The notes under the pieces: generated by a model
The model's input: the letters and a program-made list of their open reading frames with translations, nothing else
What the model was told of the DNA's origin: nothing
Databases searched by the model: none
Part shown: positions 8,810 through 17,493 of the stretch, piece by piece
Position numbering within the stretch: position 1 is the stretch's first letter
How the letters are laid out: each line of letters begins with the position of its first letter
Translations under genes and position numbers: made by a program
Assembly (NCBI GenBank): GCA_017395935.1
Contig: JAFQNL010000012.1
Span: forward strand, 1 to 64,000
Direction: 5' to 3'
DNA length: 64,000 nt
From: Oscillospiraceae bacterium
Lineage (GTDB): Bacteria > Bacillota > Clostridia > Oscillospirales > Oscillospiraceae

Positions 8810-8819
8810 TAAACGTTTA
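8810..8819. promoter_or_regulatory. LacI-family operator O2 upstream of uxaC
   Basis: Second copy of TAAACGTTTA, here in context GA-site-TT, 140 bases before uxaC. The centre-to-centre distance of 187 bases is near 18 helical turns, compatible with looping by a tetrameric repressor. Confidence 0.7.
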
Positions 8820-8959
8820 TTTTTTTCATTTGCATCAATGGCCAAGATATGGTAAGCTATTTTAGGAAGAATTTCTATCTCGTATGATTATATATTTTTT
8901 CAAGGAAAGGAGGGCACCGCTCTCCGGATCTGCGATCCCGGGCGTGTGCCGACAGGCGT
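8820..8959 (+). other. uxaC leader region
   Basis: AT-rich DNA with a possible weak promoter (TATGAT at 8883-8888, no clear -35), then AAAGGAGGG at 8905-8913, which sits 47 bases before the uxaC ATG and is partly paired in a small hairpin (GGAGGGC...GCTCTCC). The start codon itself has only ACAGGCGT before it. Either the leader folds to bring the two together or uxaC starts poorly without help. Confidence 0.4.
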
Positions 8960-10366
8960 ATGAAACAGTTTATGGATAAAGACTTCCTGCTGGAGACCGA
9001 AACCGCCAAGCACCTGTACCATGACTATGCCGCAAAGCTCCCTCTGGTAGACTATCACTGCCATATCTCCCCCAAGGAGATCTATGAGGATCGCCGCTTT
9101 GACAATCTGGCTCAGGTCTGGCTGGGCGGCGACCACTATAAGTGGCGCGTAATGCGTTCCAACGGCGTCAGCGAGGAGTACATTACCGGCGATAAGCCCG
9201 CCTTCGAGCGCTTTGAAAAGTTTGCCGAGGCGCTGGAAATGACCATCGGTAACCCCATGTACCACTGGTGCCATCTGGAGCTGAAGAAGTACTTCGGCTA
9301 CCAGGGCGCTCTGACCAAGGAGACGGCCCGGGAAGTTTGGGAACTGTGTAACGACAAGCTCCAGAACGACCCCGAGTGCACCGCCCGCGGTCTGATCCGC
9401 CAGTCCAATGTCGCCATGGTGGGCACCACCGACGATCCCATTGATACGCTGGAATGGCACGCCAAGATCGCTGCCGATCCCACCATCACCACCAAAGTCT
9501 GCCCCTCCTACCGGCCGGACAAGGCGGTCAACCTGCATAAGGACGGCTTTGCCGAGTACATCGCTCTGCTGGCCAAGAGCGTGGGCAAGGAACGGCTGGA
9601 CAGCGTGGAGGAAGTCTGCGACGCTCTGGTAGAGCGGCTGGAGTTCTTCCATCAGATGGGCTGCCGGGCTGCCGACCACGGTCTGGACTATGTGGTTTAC
9701 CGTCCCTGCACCATGGAACAGGCAAACGAGGCCTTCCATAAGGCCCTCAAGGGCGAGAAGCTGACGCTGGAAGAAATCGAAGGCTATCAGACGGTTATCC
9801 TCCTCTGCTGCGCCCGGAACTATGCCCGACTGGGCATCGTCAACCAGCTCCACTACTCCTGCCTGAGAAACGCCAACCAGCGGATGTTCAAGAAGCTGGG
9901 CGCCGACACCGGCTTTGACATGGTGGCCTCCACCGACTGCATCGCCGATCTGGCCGCCTTCCTCAGCGATCTGGACGAGAGCGGCCAGTGCCCCAAGACC
10001 ATTATCTACTCCCTCAACCCCTCCGACAACGCTCAGATCGGCACCCTCATTGGCTGCTTCCAGGGCCCCGAGGTCCCCGGTAAGATCCAGCAGGGTTCCG
10101 CCTGGTGGTTCAACGATCACCGCACCGGCATGACCGACCAGATGACCTCTCTGGCCAGTCTGGGTCTGCTGGGCAACTTCGTCGGTATGCTCACCGACTC
10201 CCGGTCCTTCCTGTCCTATACCCGCCATGACTACTTCCGCCGGATCCTGTGCAACCTGATCGGCAAGTGGGTTGAAAACGGCGAGTATCCCAACAACGAG
10301 AAGAGCCTGAAGAAGATCGTGGAAGGCATCTGCTGCTACAACGCTATGCGTTACTTCGATCTCTAA
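8960..10366 (+). CDS. uxaC: glucuronate/galacturonate isomerase
   Basis: A 468-residue amidohydrolase-superfamily isomerase, the usual UxaC length. It converts D-glucuronate to D-fructuronate (and galacturonate to tagaturonate), the first step of hexuronate breakdown. The metal-binding DYHCHISP is at residues 31-38; MYHWCHLELKKYFG and the C-terminal RHDYFRRILCNLIGKWVENGE are typical of the family. It is the first gene of a five-gene uronate operon behind LacI operators. The start lacks a good ribosome binding site; Met5 is an alternative but has none either. Confidence 0.93.
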   Translation: MKQFMDKDFLLETETAKHLYHDYAAKLPLVDYHCHISPKEIYEDRRFDNLAQVWLGGDHYKWRVMRSNGVSEEYITGDKPAFERFEKFAEALEMTIGNPMYHWCHLELKKYFGYQGALTKETAREVWELCNDKLQNDPECTARGLIRQSNVAMVGTTDDPIDTLEWHAKIAADPTITTKVCPSYRPDKAVNLHKDGFAEYIALLAKSVGKERLDSVEEVCDALVERLEFFHQMGCRAADHGLDYVVYRPCTMEQANEAFHKALKGEKLTLEEIEGYQTVILLCCARNYARLGIVNQLHYSCLRNANQRMFKKLGADTGFDMVASTDCIADLAAFLSDLDESGQCPKTIIYSLNPSDNAQIGTLIGCFQGPEVPGKIQQGSAWWFNDHRTGMTDQMTSLASLGLLGNFVGMLTDSRSFLSYTRHDYFRRILCNLIGKWVENGEYPNNEKSLKKIVEGICCYNAMRYFDL

Positions 10367-10445
10367 TTCCCCCTTTGTAACCCTGCCCTCTCCCCCGGGA
10401 GGGAGCTCAATAGAAATCTATTTATAAGAATGGAGCGTAATTATC

Positions 10446-11291
10446 ATGATCAATCTGCCTCTGCACATCGATTACACCGGTAAAGTCGTCGTCGTCACCG
10501 GCGCCGGCGGCCTGATCTGCGGCGCTATGGCCCGCGCTTTCGCTCAGTGCGGCGCCAAGGTCGCTGCTCTGGACCTGAACGAGGACGCCGTCAAGAAGCT
10601 GGCCGAAGAAGTGAAGGCCGAAGGCTTCATCATGGAAGGCTACAAGGCCAACGTCCTGGATCCCGAGGCTCTGGAAGCTGTCCATCAGGCTGTTCTGGCC
10701 GATCTGGGCCCCTGTGACATTCTGGTCAACGGCGCCGGCGGCAACAATCCCCGGGCTACCACCGATAACGAGTATCAGCACGAGGCCAAGGAAGGCTCCA
10801 AGACCTTCTTCGATCTCGATCCCAACGGCGTTGACTTCGTCTTCAAGCTCAACTTCCAGGGCACCCTGCTCCCCACTCAGGCCTTTGCCAAGGACATGGT
10901 GGCCAAGAAGTCCGGCTGCATCCTGAACATCTCCTCCATGAACGCCTATACTCCTCTGACCAAGATCCCCGCCTACTCCGCTGCCAAGGCTGGTATCTCC
11001 AACTTCACCCAGTGGCTGGCCACCCACTTCGCCGGCACCGGCATCCGTGTCAACGGCATCGCCCCCGGCTTCCTGGTCTCCGCTCAGAACAAGGCTCTGC
11101 TCTTCAACCCCGACGGCACTCCCACTGCCCGTTCCGCCAAGATCCTGGCCGGCACTCCCACTGGCCGCTTCGTCGACGCTGACGAGCTGCTGGGCGGCAC
11201 CCTGTTCCTCTGCGACGACAAGTCCGCCAGCGCTATCACTGGTGTCGTGATGCCCATCGACGCCGGCTTCGCCGCTTACTCTGGTGTGTAA
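10446..11291 (+). CDS. uxuB: D-mannonate oxidoreductase (fructuronate reductase), SDR type
   Basis: A 281-residue short-chain dehydrogenase/reductase. The Rossmann glycine motif TGAGGLIC is near residue 19, NGAGGNNP near 96, the catalytic serine in NISSMN and the Tyr-x3-Lys pair in AYSAAKAG near 178-182. It resembles the B. subtilis YjmF/UxuB type, which reduces fructuronate to mannonate with NAD(P)H. Placement directly after uxaC (79-base gap) supports this. Specificity against other sugar acids is inferred. The codon usage is strongly biased to C-ending codons, suggesting high expression. Confidence 0.85.
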   Translation: MINLPLHIDYTGKVVVVTGAGGLICGAMARAFAQCGAKVAALDLNEDAVKKLAEEVKAEGFIMEGYKANVLDPEALEAVHQAVLADLGPCDILVNGAGGNNPRATTDNEYQHEAKEGSKTFFDLDPNGVDFVFKLNFQGTLLPTQAFAKDMVAKKSGCILNISSMNAYTPLTKIPAYSAAKAGISNFTQWLATHFAGTGIRVNGIAPGFLVSAQNKALLFNPDGTPTARSAKILAGTPTGRFVDADELLGGTLFLCDDKSASAITGVVMPIDAGFAAYSGV

Positions 11292-11294
11292 TCC

Positions 11295-12596
11295 ATGGCA
11301 CTGCATGTAATGGAGGAGGCCAACCGCTGCCTCGGTTGTAAAAATCCCCGCTGTCAGCAGGGCTGCCCCATTCATACAGATATCCCCGAAGTCATCCGCC
11401 TGCTCAAGGCCGGCAATCTGGACGAGGCAGGCCGGATGCTCTTCGAAAACAACCCTCTGACCACCATGTGCAGCATCGTCTGCAACCACGAGGGCCAGTG
11501 CGAGGGCCATTGTGTCCGGGGTATCAAGGGCGCTCCTGTTCATTTCTCTGTCATAGAAAACTACATCTCCACCACCTACGCAAACAAGATGGTTAAGGGG
11601 CCCGCACCCTCCAACGGCCGCAAGGCTGCCGTCATCGGCGCCGGTCCTTCCGGTCTGACCATCGCTGTTATCCTGGCTCGCTACGGCTACCAGGTCACCA
11701 TCTTTGACAGCAAGGATAAGATTGGCGGCGTTATGCGCTACGGTATCCCCGATTTCCGGCTGCCTGACTCGGTTCTGGACGACTTTGCCTACCGTCATCT
11801 GGAGCTCAAGGGGATTCAGTTCCGACCCAACACCTATATCGGTACCGCTCTGACCATCGACGATCTGTTCAACGACGGTTATCAGTCCATCTTCGTGGGC
11901 GCCGGTCTCTGGAAGCCCAACCGACTCCATGTCCGGGGCGAGAGCTTGGGCCATGTCAGCTATGCCATCAACTATCTGGCCAACCCCGACGCCTTCCGTT
12001 TGGGTGAGCGGGTCATGGTTATCGGCACCGGCAACTCTGCCATGGACTGCGCCCGGACCGCCATCCGCAAGGGCGCCCGTTACGTCACCTGCGTTTCCCT
12101 GAACGACAGTATCACCGCCAGCGACTACGAGTCCAGCTATGCCAAGCTGGAGGGCGTCAGCTTCCTGATGAACAAGTCCACCATGGAGATCCGGGACGAG
12201 GGCGTTGTGCTGGCCGACTCCCGGGTAGGCGAAAACGGCCGAATCGAGGGTATCCCCGGCACCGAACAGCTCTACCCCTGCGACTTCGTCATTATCGCCG
12301 TCAGTCAGGGCGCTGAGAGCAACCTCATTTCCACCACCAAGGGCATCGATACCACCCGCTCCGGTCTGCTTACCGTCGGTGAAGACGGTCATACCAGCCG
12401 GGCCGGTGTCTTCGCCGCCGGCGACGCCGTCAACGGCGCCCGCACGGTCGTCGAGGCCGTTGCCCACGGCAAGAAGGTGGCCGAGGCGATGCACGAGTAT
12501 ATGCAGTCTCTGCCCATGCCTGTCTATACCGACTATCCCGATGCCCCCGTGGCTGAGGGCGTAGTTCCCGACGCTCTGGGCGAACAAAAGATTTAA
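11295..12596 (+). CDS. GltD-like NAD(P)-dependent FAD/Fe-S oxidoreductase
   Basis: A 433-residue protein related to the glutamate synthase small subunit and dihydropyrimidine dehydrogenase N-terminus. The N-terminal cysteine clusters (CLGCKNPRCQQGCP at residues 13-26, then CSIVCNHEGQCEGHC) would bind two [4Fe-4S] centres. An FAD-binding GAGPSGL follows near residue 116, a second dinucleotide site GTGNSAMDC in the middle and the C-terminal GDAVNGARTVVEA flavin motif. It begins 3 bases after the SDR gene with almost no ribosome binding site, so translation is probably coupled. No glutamate synthase large subunit is nearby; its role in a uronate operon is unclear, perhaps electron transfer or cofactor balancing. 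Confidence 0.82.
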   Translation: MALHVMEEANRCLGCKNPRCQQGCPIHTDIPEVIRLLKAGNLDEAGRMLFENNPLTTMCSIVCNHEGQCEGHCVRGIKGAPVHFSVIENYISTTYANKMVKGPAPSNGRKAAVIGAGPSGLTIAVILARYGYQVTIFDSKDKIGGVMRYGIPDFRLPDSVLDDFAYRHLELKGIQFRPNTYIGTALTIDDLFNDGYQSIFVGAGLWKPNRLHVRGESLGHVSYAINYLANPDAFRLGERVMVIGTGNSAMDCARTAIRKGARYVTCVSLNDSITASDYESSYAKLEGVSFLMNKSTMEIRDEGVVLADSRVGENGRIEGIPGTEQLYPCDFVIIAVSQGAESNLISTTKGIDTTRSGLLTVGEDGHTSRAGVFAAGDAVNGARTVVEAVAHGKKVAEAMHEYMQSLPMPVYTDYPDAPVAEGVVPDALGEQKI

Positions 12597-12613
12597 TAAA
12601 GGAGAGCTTTCCA

Positions 12614-13255
12614 ATGAATGCACTGAATCAGGCCATCTCTAAGATCGGCGTCGTTCCTGTTATCAAGCTGACCTATCCTGAGCGGGATGCCGCTCCTCTG
12701 GCCAAGGCTCTTTGCGAGGGCGGTCTGCCCGTGGCCGAGGTCACCTTCCGTGCCGCCGGCGCCGCTGACGCCATCCGCATCATGAAGGAGACCTGCCCTG
12801 AGATGATCGTGGGTGCCGGCACCGTCACCACCACCGATCATATCGACCAGACCATCGCCGCCGGCGGTCAGTTCATCGTCACTCCCGGCTTCGACCCCGA
12901 GCTGGTGGCCTATGCTCAGGAGAAGAATATCCCCATCTTCCCCGGCTGCACCACTCCCACTGACTATCACGCCGCTCTCAAGTTCGGCCTGGAGCTGATT
13001 AAGTTCTTCCCCGCCGAGCAGTCCGGCGGTCTGGCCAAGATCAAGGCCATGAGCGCTCCCTTCCCCCAGTTCAAGGTCATGCCCACCGGCGGTATCAGCC
13101 TGAAGAATCTGGAAACCTATCTGTCTGCTTCCGTCATCGCTGCCTGCGGCGGCTCTTACATGGTCACTGCCGACCTGATCGAGAACAACAAGTGGGACGA
13201 GATCATTGATCTCTGCAAGCAGACCCGTGCCATCGTGGACAAGGTCCGCGGCTAA
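12614..13255 (+). CDS. eda: KDPG aldolase
   Basis: A 213-residue class I aldolase that splits 2-keto-3-deoxy-6-phosphogluconate into pyruvate and glyceraldehyde-3-phosphate. The family segments GAGTV (residues 57-61), FIVTPGFD, FPGCTTPTD and the Schiff-base lysine in LIKFFPAE near residue 133 are all present, as is MPTGGI near the C-terminus. AAAGGAGAG lies before the ATG, 17 bases after the previous stop. It completes the lower part of the uronate pathway together with the downstream kinase. Confidence 0.93.
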   Translation: MNALNQAISKIGVVPVIKLTYPERDAAPLAKALCEGGLPVAEVTFRAAGAADAIRIMKETCPEMIVGAGTVTTTDHIDQTIAAGGQFIVTPGFDPELVAYAQEKNIPIFPGCTTPTDYHAALKFGLELIKFFPAEQSGGLAKIKAMSAPFPQFKVMPTGGISLKNLETYLSASVIAACGGSYMVTADLIENNKWDEIIDLCKQTRAIVDKVRG

Positions 13256-13308
13256 CTCTCCGTCTATCCAATCCACCCTTTACCATATTTTTAGGAGGAA
13301 CGATACAC

Positions 13309-14337
13309 ATGGGCAAGGTAATTACTTTCGGCGAACTGATGATCCGTCTGCAGCCTTTCAACTACGAGCGTTTCGTGCAGGCCAGCACCCTGGCTTTCAC
13401 CTTCGGCGGTGGCGAAGCTAACGTTGCTGTCTCTCTGGCCAACTATGGTCTGGACGCTGCCTTCGTCTCCAAGCTGCCCGCTCACTCCATCGGTCAGGCC
13501 GCTGTCAACAGCCTGCGCCGCTATGGCGTTGACACCAGCATGATCACCCGCGGCGGCGATCGCGTTGGTATCTACTTCAACGAGAAGGGCGCTTCTCAGC
13601 GTGGCTCCGTCTGCATCTATGACCGGGCTCACTCCGCCATTCAGGAAGCTTCTACCGCCGACTTCGACTGGGACGCCATCTTTGCTGACGCCGACTGGTT
13701 CCATTTCACCGGCATCACTCCCGCTCTGGGCGCCAACGTGGTCGAGATCTGCAAGGAAGCCTGCAAGGCCGCCAAGGCTCACGGCGTGAAGATCTCCTGC
13801 GACCTGAACTACCGCGGCAAGCTGTGGACCCGCGCCGAGGCCCGCGAGGCTATGACCGAGCTGTGCCAGTATGTTGACGTCTGCATCTCCAACGAAGAGG
13901 ACGCCAAGGACGTTTTCGGTATCGAGGCCGAGGCCACCGATATCTACGGCGGCAGCCTGAACCACGAGGGCTACAAGTCCGTCGCCAAGCAGCTGGCTGA
14001 CAAGTTCGGCTTCGAGATGGTCGCCATCACCCTGCGTGAGTCCCACTCTGCCTTCGACAACGGCTGGAGCGCCATGCTCTACAACGTCGCCAAGGACGAG
14101 TACTGCTTCTCCAAGAAGTACAACCTGCACATCATCGACCGCGTCGGCGGCGGTGACTCCTTCGGCGGCGGCCTGATCTACAGCCTGCTGACCGGTAAGG
14201 ACACCCAGGCTGCTGTCGAGTTCGCTGTTGCCGCTTCCGCTCTGAAGCACTCCATCGAGGGCGACTACAACATGGTCTCCGTCGCTGAGGTCGAGAAGCT
14301 GGCCGGCGGTGACGGCTCCGGCCGTATCCAGCGCTAA
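13309..14337 (+). CDS. kdgK: 2-keto-3-deoxygluconate kinase, PfkB family
   Basis: A 342-residue ribokinase-family sugar kinase. The N-terminal GELMIRLQP and GGGEANVAVSLA match KdgK, and the C-terminal anion-hole and catalytic-base motif reads DRVGGGDSFGGG (family GAGDSF). It phosphorylates KDG to KDPG, the substrate of the aldolase encoded just upstream. A TAGGAGGAA ribosome binding site precedes the ATG. Last gene of the uronate operon, followed at once by a strong terminator. Confidence 0.92.
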   Translation: MGKVITFGELMIRLQPFNYERFVQASTLAFTFGGGEANVAVSLANYGLDAAFVSKLPAHSIGQAAVNSLRRYGVDTSMITRGGDRVGIYFNEKGASQRGSVCIYDRAHSAIQEASTADFDWDAIFADADWFHFTGITPALGANVVEICKEACKAAKAHGVKISCDLNYRGKLWTRAEAREAMTELCQYVDVCISNEEDAKDVFGIEAEATDIYGGSLNHEGYKSVAKQLADKFGFEMVAITLRESHSAFDNGWSAMLYNVAKDEYCFSKKYNLHIIDRVGGGDSFGGGLIYSLLTGKDTQAAVEFAVAASALKHSIEGDYNMVSVAEVEKLAGGDGSGRIQR

Positions 14338-14375
14338 GGTTCGCTGAAAGCAGACACATCTCTCTGAGATGAGAA

Positions 14376-14412
14376 AATGCCCCAGCCGATTCGGCTGGGG
14401 CATTCTTTTTTG
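14376..14412 (+). terminator. terminator of the uronate operon
   Basis: Long stem AATGCCCCAGCCGA with TCGGCTGGGGCATT (14376-14404) followed by a T-rich tract. Its A-rich left flank means it may also serve the convergent macro-domain gene. Confidence 0.9.
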
Positions 14413-14443
14413 TCCGTTTGTCTCTTCTCCGTCCCCGCCGGGC

Positions 14444-15535
14444 TCAGGCTCCCAGCTGATGCTGGCCAAAGGCAAAGAGCGCCTCGTTGATTCGGAAGAT
14501 ATTGTAGTCTTGCTGAAGGATAAAATACTCCACAATCAGATCCACCTTGTCCCGGGGCGAGAAGGCATAGCCGGCCAGCGCCAGCAGATCCACCGTCTGG
14601 TCCATATTCAGCTCCAGCGCGATCGCCAGCGCCAGAGCCGTCCGCTTGGTGGGCTTATAGTCGTGGTTGGAGCGGATCTTAGAGAAGTGCTTCCGGTCCA
14701 GATTGGCCCGCTTATAAACGGTGCTGTCCTTGAGCCCCTTCTGATCAATATAGTTCATGACCTTGGAGGAAAAGCTCTCCGCCTTCCGCTTCCTGCTCAG
14801 AAAGGCGAACAGGTCAGAGCCGATCACCGCCTTCTTCTCCCTCTCGCTCAGTTCCTCGGAGAGGGAGGGTCGGTAGCTGTTCTGTTTGACGGGAGCCGGC
14901 ACGGCAAAGGTCTGGGGCTGGGACTCCGGACAGGAACTGGGAGCGATCGTCTGCTGAAGGGGCCCGTTCTCCATCCCTCTTCGGCCAAAGCGCTGTTGCT
15001 GGCGCAGGACATAGGGCTGGTCGATAAAGCTCCGGACCGCCTCATAGCGCTCAGCGCTGAGCTGATAGGCCGACCGGTCAAAGACGGCCAGAATGACCTC
15101 CATCTCCTCCTCCAGCAGAAAGGCGCCAATGGTATCCGTAGCCACTGCCAGTGCCTCTTCCTTGGGATAGCCATAGATACCCGAGGAAATCAGAGGAAAG
15201 GCCACCGACCGGAGGCCCCGGTCCTTGGCCAGATTCAGTGCCGAACGGTAGCAGGAGGCCAGCAGCGCCCGCTCATTACACTTGCCGCCCTGCCAGACAG
15301 GTCCCGGGGTATGGATCACATATTTGGCCGGCAGCCGGAAGCCAGGAGTAATAACCGCCTTGCCGGTGTCACAGTGGCCGATCCGGTCGCAGGCCTGCTG
15401 GAGCTCCTGGGCGCCGGCGGCGGCAAAAATCGCGCCGCAGACTCCGCCTCCCTGTCGGAGGTCTGGATTAGCAGCGTTTACGATGGCGTCTACTTTCAGG
15501 CGGGTAATGTCCTGTCGGATAATCTGAAGAGGCAT
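14444..15535 (-). CDS. macro domain protein with C-terminal helical extension
   Basis: A 363-residue two-part protein. Residues 1 to about 170 form a macro (Appr-1''-p/ADP-ribose binding) domain with IVNAANPDLRQGGGVCGAIF, VIHTPGPVW and the GIYGYP loop. A low-complexity linker follows (about 190-240). The C-terminal 120 residues are charged and helical (SSKVMNYIDQKGLKDSTVYK, then RKHFSKIRS) and look like an HTH-type module of the kind found fused to various bacterial enzymes. ADP-ribosyl hydrolase activity is plausible; the substrate is unknown. The ATG at 15533-15535 has AAAGGAGGACAAAG before it. It is a single gene facing the uronate operon. Confidence 0.8.
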   Translation of the reverse strand: MPLQIIRQDITRLKVDAIVNAANPDLRQGGGVCGAIFAAAGAQELQQACDRIGHCDTGKAVITPGFRLPAKYVIHTPGPVWQGGKCNERALLASCYRSALNLAKDRGLRSVAFPLISSGIYGYPKEEALAVATDTIGAFLLEEEMEVILAVFDRSAYQLSAERYEAVRSFIDQPYVLRQQQRFGRRGMENGPLQQTIAPSSCPESQPQTFAVPAPVKQNSYRPSLSEELSEREKKAVIGSDLFAFLSRKRKAESFSSKVMNYIDQKGLKDSTVYKRANLDRKHFSKIRSNHDYKPTKRTALALAIALELNMDQTVDLLALAGYAFSPRDKVDLIVEYFILQQDYNIFRINEALFAFGQHQLGA

Positions 15536-15595
15536 AGCTTTGTCCTCCTTTCCTTTCCACCAGTATAACACAAGACGTCCGCCCTGGAAAAGGGC

Positions 15596-15631
15596 AAAAA
15601 GGCTCCCCCGGCCATTCTCGCCGGAGGAGCC
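15596..15631 (-). terminator. terminator of the ABC importer operon
   Basis: Stem GGCTCCCCCGGC with GCCGGAGGAGCC (15601-15631, one mismatch), followed on the minus strand by TTTTT (15596-15600). Confidence 0.85.
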
Positions 15632-15654
15632 ATCTTCTTCTGTTTTTCGATTCC

Positions 15655-16449
15655 TCAGCCCAGGATCATCCGGTCATTGGCAATGCCCTCGCCGGCAGCG
15701 TCGGCAAATCTGGCCATCAGATCGGCTACAGTCAGCTTCTTCTTGTCCTCGCCCGCGATATCCAGAATAATCTTGCCGTCCTTCATCATGATCAGCCGGT
15801 TGCCGTGGGCAATGGCATCCTTCATATTATGGGTGATCATGAGGGTGGTCAGCTGGTCCCGGGAGACAATCTTATCCGTCAGCTCCAGCACCTTGGCTGC
15901 CGTCTTGGGATCCAGAGCGGCGGTGTGTTCGTCCAGCAGCAGCAGCTTAGGTTTCTGAAGGGTGGCCATAAGCAGGGTAACCGCCTGACGCTGACCGCCG
16001 GAGAGCAGGCCCACCTTGCTGCTGACCCGGCCTTCCAGACCCAGATCCAGATCGGCCAGCAGGGCCCGGTAGTGCTCCCGCTCCTGGTTGCTGATACCCC
16101 ATTTCAGGCCCCGGCGCTGTCCCCGGCGGGCGGCCAGAGCCAGATTTTCGTCGATACCCATGGTGGCGGCGGTGCCCGTCATGGGGTCCTGAAAGACCCG
16201 GCCCAGATAGGCGGCCCGCTTATGCTCGGGCAGGTCGGTGACGTCCTTGCCGTCGATGATCACCTTACCCTCGTCCACGTGCCAGACGCCGGCCACGGCG
16301 TTGAGCATGGTAGACTTGCCGGCGCCGTTGCCGCCGATTACAGTGCAGAAATCTCCCGGCTTCAGATGGAGGCTGAGTCCGGCCAGAGCGGTCTTGGCGT
16401 TGACGGTTCCGGCGTTAAAGGTCTTATAGACGTTTTCAATCTTCAGCAT
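15655..16449 (-). CDS. ABC transporter ATP-binding protein (TrpXYZ/ABC_sub_bind type)
   Basis: A 264-residue ATPase with Walker A GGNGAGKST (residues 39-47), signature LSGGQRQAV near 150 and Walker B LLLLDEHTAALDP followed by the switch histidine in MITHN. It powers the importer encoded with the two upstream genes. Its ATG begins one base after the permease stop (TGAGATG), so the two are translationally coupled. Last gene of the operon. Confidence 0.92.
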   Translation of the reverse strand: MLKIENVYKTFNAGTVNAKTALAGLSLHLKPGDFCTVIGGNGAGKSTMLNAVAGVWHVDEGKVIIDGKDVTDLPEHKRAAYLGRVFQDPMTGTAATMGIDENLALAARRGQRRGLKWGISNQEREHYRALLADLDLGLEGRVSSKVGLLSGGQRQAVTLLMATLQKPKLLLLDEHTAALDPKTAAKVLELTDKIVSRDQLTTLMITHNMKDAIAHGNRLIMMKDGKIILDIAGEDKKKLTVADLMARFADAAGEGIANDRMILG

Positions 16450-16450
16450 C

Positions 16451-17356
16451 TCAGACCGCCTCCTTTCTCTTCCGGCTCTTGGCGTGGATATGCTGGGCTC
16501 TCCAGTAGGGCACGGCCAGGAAGACGGCCACCACCAGAGCGGAGATCAGCTTCAGGTCGTTTGCGTTGAGGCCCAGCCAGAGGATGAACTGGATCACCAG
16601 ATAGTAGACCACGCCGCCCATAGCCACGGTAAAGAGTTTCACGGCGAAGTTTCTGGCCAGCTTGCCAAAGAGGACCTCACCGATAATGACAGCGGCCAGA
16701 CCGATTACGATGGCGCCTCGGCCGGAGTTGACGTCGGCAAAACCCTGATACTGGCTGTAGAGGGCGCTGGCCAGCGCCACAATACCGTTGGAGATCATCA
16801 GACCCAGCACGATATTGAACCGGGTATTGATGCCCTGTGCCCGGGCCATGGCCTGATTGGCGCCGGTCGCACGGATCGAGCAGCCCCGCTCAGTGCCGAA
16901 GAACCAGTAGAGCAGGCCGATTACCAGCAGGATGACAATAAAGACGGTGATCAGCGTTCTGGGGATATAGCGCAGAGAGACCAGCAGATTGTACTTATCG
17001 ACGCTGATGGCCTTATTGGCCATGCCCAGAATCCGCAGGTTGATGGACCAGAGGCCCAGCTGGGTCAGAATACCGGCCAGAATGGCAGGGATACCCATGA
17101 TCGTATGGAAGATACCGGTGACCAGACCGGCCAGCATACCCACTGCCACCGAAGCCAGCAGCGCCACCGGCATGGGCAGTCCGGCCAGCGTCAGCATGAC
17201 GCAGACGGCGCCGCCGGTTGCCATCGTGCCGTCCACCGTCAGGTCGGCCACGTCCAGAATACGATAGGTCAGATAGACGCCGATGGCCATAATGCCCCAG
17301 ATCAGGCCCTGTGCCGCGGCCCCCGGCAGTGCCGAGATGAGATTTCCAATGTCCAA
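16451..17356 (-). CDS. ABC transporter permease
   Basis: A 301-residue integral membrane protein with about eight or nine hydrophobic segments, of the BPD_transp_2 (LivH/RbsC-like) family. LTYRILDVADLTVDGTMATGGAV near the N-terminus and GFADVNSGRGAIVIGLAAVIIGE are characteristic of permeases that pair with ABC_sub_bind proteins. It probably works as a homodimer, as there is no second permease gene. The substrate may be an amino acid or other small molecule (the tryptophan importer TrpXYZ has this arrangement); sequence alone does not decide. Confidence 0.88.
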   Translation of the reverse strand: MDIGNLISALPGAAAQGLIWGIMAIGVYLTYRILDVADLTVDGTMATGGAVCVMLTLAGLPMPVALLASVAVGMLAGLVTGIFHTIMGIPAILAGILTQLGLWSINLRILGMANKAISVDKYNLLVSLRYIPRTLITVFIVILLVIGLLYWFFGTERGCSIRATGANQAMARAQGINTRFNIVLGLMISNGIVALASALYSQYQGFADVNSGRGAIVIGLAAVIIGEVLFGKLARNFAVKLFTVAMGGVVYYLVIQFILWLGLNANDLKLISALVVAVFLAVPYWRAQHIHAKSRKRKEAV

Positions 17357-17425
17357 AGCGTGTTCCTTTCTCTCCTGCCCCGGTCCGGGGCCTGTGGTAG
17401 TGTCAGCTCATAAAACAGCGAAAGG

Positions 17426-17453
17426 CGGGGAGAAAGGCGAACCCTTCTCCCCG
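17426..17453 (-). terminator. intercistronic hairpin, possible attenuator
   Basis: Stem CGGGGAGAA with TTCTCCCCG (17426-17434 and 17445-17453) in the 137-base gap between the binding-protein gene and the permease gene. There is no strong T tract, so it more likely stabilises the upstream message or partly attenuates, giving more binding protein than permease. Confidence 0.5.
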
Positions 17454-17493
17454 GCGTCCGTTCACTTGGTCAGTCTTGCCGAAGGATCCGGCT

